Assembly: GCF_021353265.1 (NCBI RefSeq)
Contig: NZ_JAJTWU010000003.1
Location: forward strand, 186,001 to 250,000
Source of the DNA: Pelomonas cellulosilytica
GTDB taxonomy: Bacteria > Pseudomonadota > Gammaproteobacteria > Burkholderiales > Burkholderiaceae_C
Length of the DNA stretch: 64,000 nucleotides
Direction: 5' to 3'
Shown here: piece by piece, positions 39,401 to 47,163 of the stretch
Numbering within the stretch: the first letter of the stretch is position 1
Layout of the letters: the number at the start of each line of letters is the position of its first letter
Notes under the pieces: model-generated
The model's database searches: none
The model's input: the letters and a program-made list of their open reading frames with translations, nothing else
What the model was told of the DNA's origin: nothing
Made by a program: the position numbers and the translations under genes

Positions 39401-39482
39401 CCTCGCCGGCGGCGGCGAGTGGCAACAGCAGGGACAGCGTCAGTGCGGCGAGTCGGCGGGCGAAACGGTCGATGAAGGACAT
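36447..39482 (-). CDS. beta-propeller two-component sensor histidine kinase
   Basis: 1011 aa. Signal peptide, then a periplasmic double beta-propeller of Reg_prop repeats (APSGAMWLGTGLGLYRFDG and many W-x-G-T/S blades), a Y_Y_Y domain (FRYRLDGVDTDWQDAD), one transmembrane helix (about 757-777), a HisKA_3 dimerisation domain with the phosphoacceptor in RIARELHDTLLQSTQG (His about 806), and a HATPase domain (DDGAGIPAQW, GLPGMRERA). NarL-type kinases of this shape usually sense polysaccharide fragments; no response regulator is adjacent, so it is an orphan here. Divergent from the M13 peptidase. Confidence 0.9.
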   Translation of the reverse strand: MSFIDRFARRLAALTLSLLLPLAAAGEAARPLSEFAHARWMVDQGAPADIWTLALAPSGAMWLGTGLGLYRFDGVRFERYPLRDGQRLASNNINALHLEPDGDIWLGLFAGGAVRLRDGWATPFGEAQGLPGGRVLRFARWGDGALWAAAGDGLARFDGQRWQRVGAELGFQDVGADYVFTDRRGVLWVAGTSRLYWRAPGDARFHDTGEVISRAAVLAQDRAGRVWLSEGRRGTRALPDYPAGTAAPQDAGAATDAAAPVLRGKQLLFADDGSLWLTEAGVGVHRLRDAARVATGQPLRVADMETFAHDDGLPTNVVVPLVQGLDGEVWVGSNHGLSSFRLQRLQRLKALDTGEPEGFAVAALGDGVLALSGRHALAWTPPGDPRPMPMAGRFHAAVRDRTGTLWLADVDAIWRERDGRRERVWLYAERRNYAVLALAPDERGGAWLAAQGAGVLHLGPDGARREPRLEPDGALPTAITAGPDGVAWFGYDDTLLRFDGDSVRRYAAAAGPRVGRTTALHAGASGQVYIGGEAGFARFDGRRFVRLAAEHEDVFAHVTGIVETPAGDLWLNGGRGLVQVQARDLAALPADGEARPNYRLLDWRDGLPGIALQAPSVPTLLLDVQQRLWAATNGGVAWLDPALATRSERMIGVDILGLRAGDHAYRPGTDLELPPGTRNAVIRYSALTLAAAERARFRYRLDGVDTDWQDADTRREASYANLGPGDYRFRVIAANSDGVWSSDEAVLPFRIVPHFWQTPAFAWACGLTMLGLGVAVYRLRMQALARGMQRQLEARHLERERIARELHDTLLQSTQGLIVNIQGVASGMPASDPARLRIELLLDRADEVAVEARARVLDLRTTEVAGTDLLASLQAVGDALAQDGVVFHVASAGEPQPLDRTVSDQLGCIAQEAVRNAFAHARASRIEVELAYGATELVLSVRDDGAGIPAQWLSGDGRPGHWGLPGMRERARHIGARLTVASEVPRGTRVDIRVPARLAYVATLRREGEGG

Positions 39483-39666
39483 CACCGATTTTGTGGCGCG
39501 TTCGCAGCGCGCGAGCGCGTGCAGGAACAAGACCTCAGCGCCGAGCCCCCGGGAACAGGGACGGGCCGGAGCGCGAAACGACACGACGCCCCACAGCTGC
39601 CCCGCGGGCGGTCACCACGCGTCCATCGTGCAAGATTCGCCTTTCTGCAATGTACGGAGTACGTTC

Positions 39667-41703
39667 TTGAACCTTCGCTCCATCACGCTGGCGGCCACCC
39701 TGTGCTGCACCGGCTTCGCCCACGCCGCCGCCATTCCCGAGTTCGTGCCCGATGTGGACGACAGCCGCTCGCCGTGTACCGACTTCAACGCCTGGGCCAA
39801 CACCCGTTGGATCCAGGCCAACCCCATCCCCGCCGACAAGAGTCGCTGGGGCAGCCTTGACGAGTTGGCCGAGAAGAGCCTGACCGCGCAGCACGCCATC
39901 GTCGAGAACGCGAGGAAGAATGCCGACCGCGCCAAGCCCGGCTCCATCGATCAGAAGATCGGCTGGATCTATCGTGCCGCGATGGACGAGGCTGCCATCG
40001 AGCGCGCCGGCTACGAGCCGATCCGCAAGGACCTCGCCTCCATCGATGCGCTGACGACCCGGGCAGACATCGTCACCTGGCTGCAGCAGGCCCACGCCCG
40101 CGCCGAGGGCCGCGCGTTCGGCTTCGGCGTCGGCGCCGATTACAAGAACGCCAAGCGCCAGATCGCGTTTGCCCGTCAGGGCGGACTGGGCCTGCCCGGC
40201 CCCGAGTACTACAGCAAGGACGAGTACGCCAAGCTGCGCGCTGCCTACGTGGCCCATATCGCCAAGCTGTTCGAGCTGACCGGCACGCCGGCCGACGACG
40301 CTCAACCGCGGGCCAACTTGGTGATGGCGATGGAGACCCAGCTGGCCGCCGCGTCCTTTCTGCGAGTGGAGCTGCGCAAGCCCGAGAACCAGTACCACTT
40401 CGTCACCGTCGAGCAGGCCAACAAGCTCACCCCGCACTGGGACTGGGGCCAGTTCTTCAAGGTCATGGAGGTCGATGCCGGCATCCAGGCCGCCGGCGGC
40501 TTCTCGCTGTCGCAGCCCAAGTTCTTTGCCGCGCTCGACACCATGCTGGCGCAAGCGCCGGTGGCGCAATGGCAGGCCTACTTCGCCTTCCATGCCATCG
40601 ACAGCGCGTCCCCCGCGCTGTCCAAGGCATTCCGGGACGAGAACTTCGCGTTCTACGGCAAGACGATCAACGGCACGCCCGAGCAGGAAGTCCTCTGGAA
40701 GCGCGCGCTGGGTGCCGTCAACGGCAGCATGGGTCAGGCCCTCGGCCAGCTCTACGTGAAGGAGCACTTCACGCCCGACGCAAAGGTGCGCGCGCAGCAA
40801 CTGGTCGACAACGTGCGCAACGCGCTAAGAGCCCGCATCGAGAACCTCGACTGGATGAGCCCCGAGACCAAGACCAAGGCCGTCGCCAAGTGGCAAACCT
40901 TCCTGCCGAAGATCGGCTACCCCGACACCTGGCGCGACTGGAGCGGGCTGACCGTCACGCCCAGCAGTCACTACGCCAACCTGCGCGCCGCCCGCGCCTT
41001 CAACCAGCGCTACAACCTGGCCAAGATCGGCCAAGCCACCGACCGCTACGAGTGGAGCATGACGCCGCAGACCGTCAACGCCTACTACAGCCCCTCCACT
41101 AACACCATCAACTTCCCCGCCGCCATACTGCAGCCACCCTTCTTCTACGCCACCGGTGACGACGCCATCAACTACGGCGGCATCGGCGCCGTCATAGGCC
41201 ACGAGGCCGGCCACGGTTTCGACGACCAGGGAAGCCAGTTCGACGGCGAGGGCAACAACGCCAACTGGTGGACGGCAGAGGACCGCCAGCGCTTCGAGGA
41301 ACGCGCCAACAAGCTCGTGGTCCAGGCCGACGAGTATGCGCCGCTGCCCCAGTTCCCCGACAAGCACGCCAACGGCCGCCTGACGCTGGGCGAAAACATC
41401 GGCGACCTCGGCGGCCTCAACATGGCCTACGACGCGATGGTCAAGGCAACGGCCGGCCAGCCCGACCCCAAACTGGACGGCCTGAGCCGCGACCAGCGCT
41501 TCTTCATGAACTGGGCCAAGGTCTGGGCCGGCGCCATCCGCCCCGAGGCCCAGCTGGTGCGCCTGAACACCGATCCCCACGCGCCGGCCGGCTTCCGCAC
41601 CAATGCCGCCCCGTCCAACATGCCGGCCTTCGCCAAGGCCTACGGCTGCAAGGCGGGCGACGCGATGGTGCGGCCCGAGGACAAGCGGGTCATCATCTGG
41701 TGA
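39667..41703 (+). CDS. M13 family (neprilysin-like) metallopeptidase
   Basis: 678 aa. Signal peptide (ends AHAA), then PEFVPDVDDSRSPCTDFNAWAN and the zinc site VIGHEAGHGFDDQG (HEXXH about 512-516) with the third ligand in GENIGDLGGL (about 575). The C-terminus ends RVIIW as in PepO/neprilysin relatives. No ATG fits; the TTG at 39667 has GGAG about 8 bp upstream and starts the signal peptide. Secreted or periplasmic endopeptidase. Followed by a good terminator. Confidence 0.92.
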   Translation: MNLRSITLAATLCCTGFAHAAAIPEFVPDVDDSRSPCTDFNAWANTRWIQANPIPADKSRWGSLDELAEKSLTAQHAIVENARKNADRAKPGSIDQKIGWIYRAAMDEAAIERAGYEPIRKDLASIDALTTRADIVTWLQQAHARAEGRAFGFGVGADYKNAKRQIAFARQGGLGLPGPEYYSKDEYAKLRAAYVAHIAKLFELTGTPADDAQPRANLVMAMETQLAAASFLRVELRKPENQYHFVTVEQANKLTPHWDWGQFFKVMEVDAGIQAAGGFSLSQPKFFAALDTMLAQAPVAQWQAYFAFHAIDSASPALSKAFRDENFAFYGKTINGTPEQEVLWKRALGAVNGSMGQALGQLYVKEHFTPDAKVRAQQLVDNVRNALRARIENLDWMSPETKTKAVAKWQTFLPKIGYPDTWRDWSGLTVTPSSHYANLRAARAFNQRYNLAKIGQATDRYEWSMTPQTVNAYYSPSTNTINFPAAILQPPFFYATGDDAINYGGIGAVIGHEAGHGFDDQGSQFDGEGNNANWWTAEDRQRFEERANKLVVQADEYAPLPQFPDKHANGRLTLGENIGDLGGLNMAYDAMVKATAGQPDPKLDGLSRDQRFFMNWAKVWAGAIRPEAQLVRLNTDPHAPAGFRTNAAPSNMPAFAKAYGCKAGDAMVRPEDKRVIIW

Positions 41704-41737
41704 CGAACACGGCGGCGTGCCGCCGCTGAATGACGAC

Positions 41738-41764
41738 GGGTCTGCGATGCAGGCCCTTTTTGTT
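41738..41764 (+). terminator. Rho-independent terminator of the M13 peptidase gene
   Basis: Stem GGGTCTGC / GCAGGCCC (8 bp with one G-T pair), loop GAT, followed at once by TTTTTGTT. It lies 35 bp after the stop codon. The best terminator in the window. Confidence 0.8.
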
Positions 41765-41798
41765 GGGTGCGCGTCGAGCGCAACCGCAGACTGGCGTC

Positions 41799-42221
41799 CT
41801 AGGAGCCCAGGAAGTAGCCCCCGTCCTTGCGTCCGAAGATCAGCACCATGCTGGACTTTTCGATCAAGCCGCCCGGCTGCGTGACGGGCTCGAACTCCAG
41901 CTCCACCCAGCCTTGATCCTGCATCCCGGTCTTCATGCCACGCTTCACGGCCCGGTCGTAGTTCGCCTGGTAGGCCGACAGCGGCAACAGCTTCGCGGAG
42001 CGCAGCGGCTGCTGGGCATTGCGGCGGAACTCCGCCTCGGCCGCGGGCCAATCTGATTCACGGCTCAGCACAACAAGTGAGCGATAGGCACGGGCATCCT
42101 TGCTGGCGAACGCCTGCTTGCTGCGCTCCAGCAATTCCTCCGGCGACTTGGCGGGCTGTGCGAACGCCAATGCGGCGGTCACGCTCAACAGGAGGGAGAG
42201 GCCGAACTGGCGCAGTGTCAT
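41799..42221 (-). CDS. small secreted protein of unknown function
   Basis: 140 aa, not recognised. Signal peptide (ends LAFAQ), then a helical part (SPEELLERSKQAFASKD) and a beta-rich end (DQGWVELEFEPV, SSMVLIFGRKDGGYFLG). The composition suggests a periplasmic lipocalin- or NTF2-like fold. Convergent with the M13 gene across the terminator. Confidence 0.65.
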   Translation of the reverse strand: MTLRQFGLSLLLSVTAALAFAQPAKSPEELLERSKQAFASKDARAYRSLVVLSRESDWPAAEAEFRRNAQQPLRSAKLLPLSAYQANYDRAVKRGMKTGMQDQGWVELEFEPVTQPGGLIEKSSMVLIFGRKDGGYFLGS

Positions 42222-42493
42222 GAAAACTCCTGATCGAGGGTTTCGTTATGAGACCGGGAAGTATCTCCGCGCCATGGGACAGCAACCCGAGCATCCCGGG
42301 CGCAGAAGCCCACATCGCGCTCCTAACCAACGGGCTGCGCGGGGCGCCTTTGTCGCTGCTGTTCCGCACACCTTACAGGCACACCCCCATCCAGGCGGTC
42401 TCCGTCAAGCTAGGGAGTAATGGCTGCCGCGCGTGGGCGACTGCAGCACGCGGGGGTCTCGCCCCTGCGAACAACCCACAGGAGATCTCCCGA

Positions 42494-43318
42494 ATGAACA
42501 CCCTCCATCGCACCACTCCCGCCCCCCAGCGTTCCAAGGCTGCGCCCCACCGGCTGGCCGCCCTGGGCGTGACGCTGGCCGCCACGCTTTCGCTGTCTCA
42601 ACCGGCCGCAGCTCAAGCATCGGCCTACGACATCACGTTCAAGAATCTCACCAGCGATGCTGCCACCACCGGCGCACCGACCGGACAGACGGGCCAGCGG
42701 CTGTCGCCCCCCGTCTTCATCACCCATAGCGCCGACTACACGGCCTATACCGTCGGCCAGGCCGCACCTGAGACGATCTGGCGCATTGCCGAAGGTGGCG
42801 ACCGCAGTGCGCTGCTAAACGAAGTGAACGCGCTGGTTGGCACCAGCGTGCTCAGCGTCGCGGCGCCGCTGTCGGCGCCGCTGCCGCAGCAGGACGCCGT
42901 GACGGTGCGCGTGCAAGCCGATGCGGCCCACCACTACCTGTCGTTTGCCAGCATGCTCGGGTGGACCAACGACGGCTTCGTCGGCGTCAGCGGCCTGGAC
43001 TTGTCCGCTATCCAGGGCAGCGTGACCATCAACCTTTACGGCTACGACGCCGGCTCGGAGAAGAACAACGAGGCCAACGGCTTTCTCGGTGCGCTCGGTC
43101 TGGGCAACGCCCGCGACCCCGAGGACGGCGTGATCACCACGCACCTGGGCATCCGCGGCGACGCGAACGCGCCCGCCGCCTGGAACTGGTTGCCTGGCCC
43201 TGCCGCCAGCCTGACCATCAGCGCCGTGCCCGAGCCGACCTCCTGGGCCCTGCTGCTGGGCGGGCTGCCGCTGCTGCACCTGCTGCGCCGGCGTGCGCAC
43301 GCCGCCAACCAGACCTGA
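42494..43318 (+). CDS. spondin-domain protein with PEP-CTERM tag
   Basis: 274 aa. Signal peptide (ends AAAQA), then a Spond_N-like domain beginning YDITFKNLTSD, with QRLSPPVFITHSADYTAY and WRIAEGGDRSALLNEV, and a C-terminal tag VPEPTSWALLLGG plus Arg-rich end. Presumably exported and processed by an exosortase elsewhere in the genome. Bacterial Spond_N proteins are poorly understood. A GGAGA ribosome-binding site precedes the ATG at 42494. Confidence 0.8.
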   Translation: MNTLHRTTPAPQRSKAAPHRLAALGVTLAATLSLSQPAAAQASAYDITFKNLTSDAATTGAPTGQTGQRLSPPVFITHSADYTAYTVGQAAPETIWRIAEGGDRSALLNEVNALVGTSVLSVAAPLSAPLPQQDAVTVRVQADAAHHYLSFASMLGWTNDGFVGVSGLDLSAIQGSVTINLYGYDAGSEKNNEANGFLGALGLGNARDPEDGVITTHLGIRGDANAPAAWNWLPGPAASLTISAVPEPTSWALLLGGLPLLHLLRRRAHAANQT

Positions 43319-43635
43319 GAGCGACTGCTCCGGTGGCCGGCTCTCACCGGCTCTCACCCGGCTGTCGCCTCGAGCCGCAGCCGCAACGGCGCTTGCGGGC
43401 GGGTGGTCCCGCCCGCGACGGTGCCATGGCGGGGCGGGCCAAGGACGCTGGAGCGCGCACCTGGCACCGTCGTTGCGCACGCGTGCCGAAGGCTGTTACG
43501 CGCCTGGTGCAAAGCGCACAACCGTAAGGCTTTTGTGCAGCACGTTAACGAGGCGGCTTTTGGTCACATCTCGCTACGTCTGACGGAGAGGACTGCCTAG
43601 AGTCGGCGCTGTTTCTTCCCCCCAGGAGCCCCCCC
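43319..43635. other. 317-bp intergenic region
   Basis: No gene is seen. The part from about 43490 to 43600 is more AT-rich than its surroundings and should hold the promoter of the OmpA lipoprotein gene, but I cannot find a pair of hexamers with correct spacing. Stretches ending at 43635 include a CCCAGGAG ribosome-binding site. Confidence 0.4.
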
Positions 43636-44247
43636 ATGTCGAGAATCGCCCCCCTGATCGTTGCCAGCAGCGCCGTGTTACTCAGCGCCTGTGCTACCAA
43701 GGAGTACGTCAAGGAGACCGTCGCGCCGGTGCAGACCAGCGTGGACGGGCTGGGCAGCCGTGTGCAGGCTCATGACGAGGGCATCAAGTCCCTCAATGGC
43801 CGACTGCAGGGCAGCGAAGGGCGCATCCAGGCGTTGGAGCAGGAGGCCGCGGTGCGAGCCCAGGCCGCCAAGAACATGCCGCCGCCGCCCGGGCTGTTGA
43901 TGAGCACCGTGCTGACCGACGACAAGATCAAGTTCAGCGCAGGCCGCGCCACCCTCACCGAGCAGGGCGGCCAGGAGCTCGATCAGCTCGTCGCCAAGCT
44001 CAAGGCCGACAACCAGCCGGTGTTCATCGAGATCCAGGGTCACACGGACTCGACCGGCAGCGACTCGCTGAACCAGCAGCTGGGCCTCAAGCGCGCCGAA
44101 GCCGTGCGCATGCACCTGGCCCGCGCCGGCGTGCCGCTGGCGCGCATGGCCACCATCAGCTATGGCGAGACGGCGCCGCTGGCCGACAACAACACCCGAG
44201 AAGGCCGCAGCATCAACCGGCGGGTTCAGCTGGTCGTGATGCGCTGA
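43636..44247 (+). CDS. OmpA-family lipoprotein
   Basis: 203 aa. Signal peptide with lipobox LSAC, a short coiled-coil linker (ETVAPVQTSVDGLGSRVQ), then an OmpA C-terminal peptidoglycan-binding domain with FIEIQGHTDSTGSDSLNQQL, LKRAEAVRMHL and GRSINRRVQLVV. Tethers outer membrane to the cell wall. Likely single-gene transcript. Confidence 0.9.
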   Translation: MSRIAPLIVASSAVLLSACATKEYVKETVAPVQTSVDGLGSRVQAHDEGIKSLNGRLQGSEGRIQALEQEAAVRAQAAKNMPPPPGLLMSTVLTDDKIKFSAGRATLTEQGGQELDQLVAKLKADNQPVFIEIQGHTDSTGSDSLNQQLGLKRAEAVRMHLARAGVPLARMATISYGETAPLADNNTREGRSINRRVQLVVMR

Positions 44248-44350
44248 CCTGGCGCGGCGCTGCGCGTGCAGAGCCGTGCGCGCGCACGCCGGCCGATTGC
44301 GCCTGACGCAGGCGTCGACTAACGTGGCCCTCCTGACCACCGGAGAGGCC

Positions 44351-45061
44351 ATGAACAGCAGCCAGCTTCAGCGAGAGAACCGGGCATTTCTCCTGGGGCA
44401 CGGCCTCATGTTGTTGATCGTGCTGTTCGGCTTTGCGCGCAGCTTCTACGCACGCCCGTTGTTCACCGCCTCGCCGCTTACCGAGCCGCTCATGCTGCAC
44501 GGAGCGGTGCTGACGCTGTGGTTCCTGCTGACCACGGTGCAGGCCTGGTTGGCGGTCTCTCAGCGTCGCGCTCCTCACCGTCAACTGGCTTGGCTGGCCA
44601 TGCCGATCGTCGCAGGCGTCATCGCCAGCGGGGCCTGGGTGAACACGGCACTCGCGCTGCAGCTCACGTCAGCGGAGGACCCCGAAAACATGTTCATCTG
44701 GGCCAATTACATGAGCCTGCTGTCGTTCCTCGCGCTGGTGGTGCTTGCGGTCGCCTACCGCCGCCGCCTGGCCACGCACCGGCGCCTGATGCTGTTCGCA
44801 TCCGTCGCCATCGTCGGGCCGGCCTTTGCGCGCTTCGCCTTCTGGCCCGTCTTCGGAAAGCTGGGCCTGGCCATCGCACCGGCCTTCGCCGTCGTAGGCA
44901 TGCTGCTGTTGATGGGCGCTGCGATGAGCTACGACCTGTTCACGCTGCGGCGACCGCAAGCCGCAACGTGGGGCGGCCTCGCCGGCGTACTGTTGCCGCT
45001 GCTCGTGGGCATCGGTGTGGCCCTGTCGGGCATGGGCTACAACCTGCTGCACCACGCTTAA
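44351..45061 (+). CDS. seven-helix membrane protein of unknown function
   Basis: 236 aa, not recognised beyond being a polytopic membrane protein. About seven hydrophobic segments: LLGHGLMLLIVLFGFA, LMLHGAVLTLWFLLTTVQ, LAMPIVAGVIASGAW and so on, with short loops. The conserved-looking MLHGAVLTLWFLLTTVQAWL with an embedded His suggests a heme or metal site, which is speculation. The ATG at 44351 follows a GGAGA site. Confidence 0.7.
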   Translation: MNSSQLQRENRAFLLGHGLMLLIVLFGFARSFYARPLFTASPLTEPLMLHGAVLTLWFLLTTVQAWLAVSQRRAPHRQLAWLAMPIVAGVIASGAWVNTALALQLTSAEDPENMFIWANYMSLLSFLALVVLAVAYRRRLATHRRLMLFASVAIVGPAFARFAFWPVFGKLGLAIAPAFAVVGMLLLMGAAMSYDLFTLRRPQAATWGGLAGVLLPLLVGIGVALSGMGYNLLHHA

Positions 45062-45132
45062 AAGGAACACCCGCTGCGCGCGAAGCGTCGGGGCCGGCCT
45101 GGCGGGCTGACAAGGCGACGCTGGACTTCGGA

Positions 45133-45206
45133 TTGAGTCCCCGACCTCGCCCGGCCCCCGAGCGACACACGGAGAACGAGTCTCCGGCTGCCGAATGGTC
45201 GCCACG
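45133..45206. repeat. 74-bp repeat element, copy A
   Basis: Copy A of an element whose copy B is at 46698-46771 (offset 1565 bp). The two match at 62 of 74 positions. It contains a GC-rich inverted core (CGCCCGG..CCGAGCG). Copy A lies before the PEP-CTERM gene and copy B directly after the ureC 3' fragment, so it marks the start of each duplicated unit. The rest of 45062-45404 holds no gene that I can support. Confidence 0.75.
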
Positions 45207-45404
45207 TCATGGCGGCAACCCGCGTTCAGAAGGCTCCTCACCCCTAGAAACGTATGCCGTGAAGGCGGGACAGCCAAGGCAGCGTGCAATGGATAGCCTG
45301 CGCTCGTGGATGTTCTAACTGACGTATCCGGCGCAAGGTGTGCGAATGGAGCAGTCAGGGCTGGCATTCGCCAAGGTCTGACTCAAGTCAATATCAAGGA
45401 GCGC

Positions 45405-46139
45405 ATGATGCGAATTTGCAAAGCAGCCAGGACGCTGACCTTCATAGCAAGCGTATTGACTGCACAGGCTCTCGTGCCTGTGACAGCAGTCGCGAACCCG
45501 GCGCCTGTTGGGGCGCTCCAACCGCTGCCGCTGCAGGGCGGTGGCACGCTGGGCGGATCCATGACGCTTAACGCCACGGGCACTGGCCTGGCCGGTTGGA
45601 GCTTCGAGGTCACGGCCGGTACGAACGGCGGCTTCAATTTCGCCGACTTCGTCTACGACACGACCAATTCCGTGGCGACGCTCAACCCACTGCTCGTGTA
45701 TGGCGGCAAGCGATTGACGACCCTGGACATCCGCACCACCGACTATCCCGGCACGAGTGGCAGCCACGACATGGCGCTGATCTTTGAAGAAATTCCGTCG
45801 GCGATTCCCGGCGCTGGGCTGCTACTCAGCGTGTGCGGCGCCACGCTGAACTGCCTCGATACCGGCAGCGGCATCGCGCTGGAGTCAGGTGAAGCCGTTT
45901 CGAACCCCACGCCCGGCAGCCCCTTCGGCGTTGCATTCCGGAACATTACGGGCGGATTTCTGACCGTGTCGGACCCGCCCGGTTCCATCTCGCTCAATTT
46001 CACGGCAGAGCCCGTCCTGATCCCGGTCTCGGGAGGCGATGGCACGGTGCCCGAGCCCGCAACGCTGGGATTGGCAGGCCTGGGCTTGGCGCTGGCGCTG
46101 TACGTCCCGCGTCGCCACCGGCGCCCGATGTCGTCGTGA
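45405..46139 (+). CDS. PEP-CTERM protein in the duplicated unit
   Basis: 244 aa. Signal peptide (ends AVAN), a Gly/Thr-rich beta body with two cysteines (SVCGATLNCLD), and the tag VPEPATLGLAGLGLALAL followed by an Arg-rich end (PRRHRR). Not otherwise recognised. The ATG at 45405 has AAGGAG 3-8 bp upstream. A relic of this tag occurs at 48313-48366, linking it to the tandem duplication. Probably secreted and exosortase-processed. Confidence 0.82.
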   Translation: MMRICKAARTLTFIASVLTAQALVPVTAVANPAPVGALQPLPLQGGGTLGGSMTLNATGTGLAGWSFEVTAGTNGGFNFADFVYDTTNSVATLNPLLVYGGKRLTTLDIRTTDYPGTSGSHDMALIFEEIPSAIPGAGLLLSVCGATLNCLDTGSGIALESGEAVSNPTPGSPFGVAFRNITGGFLTVSDPPGSISLNFTAEPVLIPVSGGDGTVPEPATLGLAGLGLALALYVPRRHRRPMSS

Positions 46140-46288
46140 ATCACGCCCACCGGCGCCCGGCGCTGAGAGCTGGCGGGCAAGGGCTGGCCTAGTGCTGCAC
46201 CCCTGCTTGCGACCAGTCGCCGGCTGCTGCTGCCGCCTGCGCAACCGTCCCAGCAAGCACCGCCAAAGGCCGCACTCAGAACGCGAAT

Positions 46289-46690
46289 CCTCTACGCCAT
46301 CGGCAACTCCTTCGCCGGCTTGCAGGTCAGCAGCACGCCGTCCGCCCTCACCTCGTACGTCTGCGCGTCGATCTCCATCGTCGGCAGGTAGTTGTTGTGC
46401 ACCATGTCGGCCTTCTTGACCGAGCGGCAGCCGTGCACCGCCACCAGGGTCTTGGTCAGGCCAAGCTTCTTGGCGTGCGCCTTGCCGGGCTGGCTGACAA
46501 AGGTCAGCCAGCCCTGTGACAGCGCGCCGCCGAAGGCCCCGAACATCGGCCGGTAGTGCACCGGCTGCGGCGTAGGGATGGACGCATTCGCGTCGCCCAT
46601 CGCAGCGGTAGCGATGAAGCCGCCCTTGAGGATGAGCGACGGCTTCACGCCGAAGAAGGCGAGCTTCCACAAAACGAGGTCGGCCCACTT
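46289..46690. repeat. 402-bp direct repeat, copy 1 (ureC 3' end)
   Basis: Matches 48519-48920 with a constant offset of 2230 bp, no gaps, and 10 mismatches (97.5 % identity). Homology stops abruptly at 46690/48920, where copy 1 switches to the 74-bp element B. On the other side a weaker match continues to about 46082/48318. Confidence 0.95.
46292..46690 (-). pseudogene. 3' fragment of ureC (second copy)
   Basis: Encodes the last ~130 residues of urease alpha, from KWADLVLWK onwards, but is cut at its 5' side directly at repeat B and ends early at a TAG after AKELPMA instead of continuing to QRYFLF. It differs from the intact ureC 3' end at 10 of 402 bases, seven of them changing the residue (for example KPAKELP for EPAKELP). 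It has no active-site residues and cannot make urease; a remnant of a tandem duplication. Confidence 0.92.
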
Positions 46691-46697
46691 CTTGAAT

Positions 46698-46771
46698 TTG
46701 AGTCCCCGATCTCGCTCGGAATCCGAGCGGTACACGGAGAACAAGTATCCGGATGCCGAATGGCCACCACG
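46698..46771. repeat. 74-bp repeat element, copy B
   Basis: Starts 8 bp after the end of the ureC fragment. It contains a near-perfect hairpin (CGCTCGG, AA, TCCGAGCG). Same element as 45133-45206, 84 % identical. Its position at the junction suggests it was one end of the duplicated segment. Confidence 0.75.
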
Positions 46772-46850
46772 GCCTGAAGCAAGGGGTTATCTGGACACCA
46801 CCTCAAATGCGCCGGAGCGTGACGGCTTGGCACAGCGCGCCGCGCTAGAG

Positions 46851-46913
46851 GCCTAACTGCAATACCGCATGCACCAGACACTACTGGCTCGCAGGCCATA
46901 AGTTGGGGTTAGC
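46851..46913. repeat. 63-bp attC-like imperfect palindrome, copy 1
   Basis: Begins GCCTAAC and ends GTTAGC; the ends CTAACTGCAA and TTGGGGTTAG pair at 8 of 10 positions. Length and ends resemble integron attC sites (RYYYAAC...GTTRRRY), but the right end does not fit fully. The inner block GACACTAC.GGCTC.CAGGC recurs at 47067-47130. No integrase gene is in the window. The rest of the 1-kb stretch 46140-47163 holds the ureC fragment, repeat B and no other gene that I can see. Confidence 0.4.
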
Positions 46914-47066
46914 ACGCTCATCTCAACCTACGGGCTCCATGCGAGTGATCCGAGGGGTAGAGACGGCATCGCTTCAGCCGAAGACGCCCGTCACCTGTGT
47001 CGGTGACTCCTGCATGCGGATCACGGCTGAAAGCGTGACGGATTGGCGCCAGACGCCAGATTACCA

Positions 47067-47130
47067 ACCTAACCCCGAGCCTGCGTGCCCCTGACACTAC
47101 CGGCTCTCAGGCTGGCGAGCTGGCAATAGC
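47067..47130. repeat. attC-like element, copy 2
   Basis: Starts ACCTAAC and shares with 46851-46913 the blocks CCTAAC, GACACTAC-GGCTC and CAGGC. Upstream flanks also match (AGCGTGACGG-TTGGC), so the direct repeat is over 100 bp with an offset near 216 bp. It ends just before the 370-aa gene. Confidence 0.4.
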
Positions 47131-47163
47131 CGAAGCCTGAATTCGCAAACATCCCGATACCCG

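Noticed and set aside
46292-46744. Frame reading as a 150-aa protein with the end of UreC
   Set aside because: It only joins noncoding repeat B to a ureC fragment with no active site; treated as a pseudogene.
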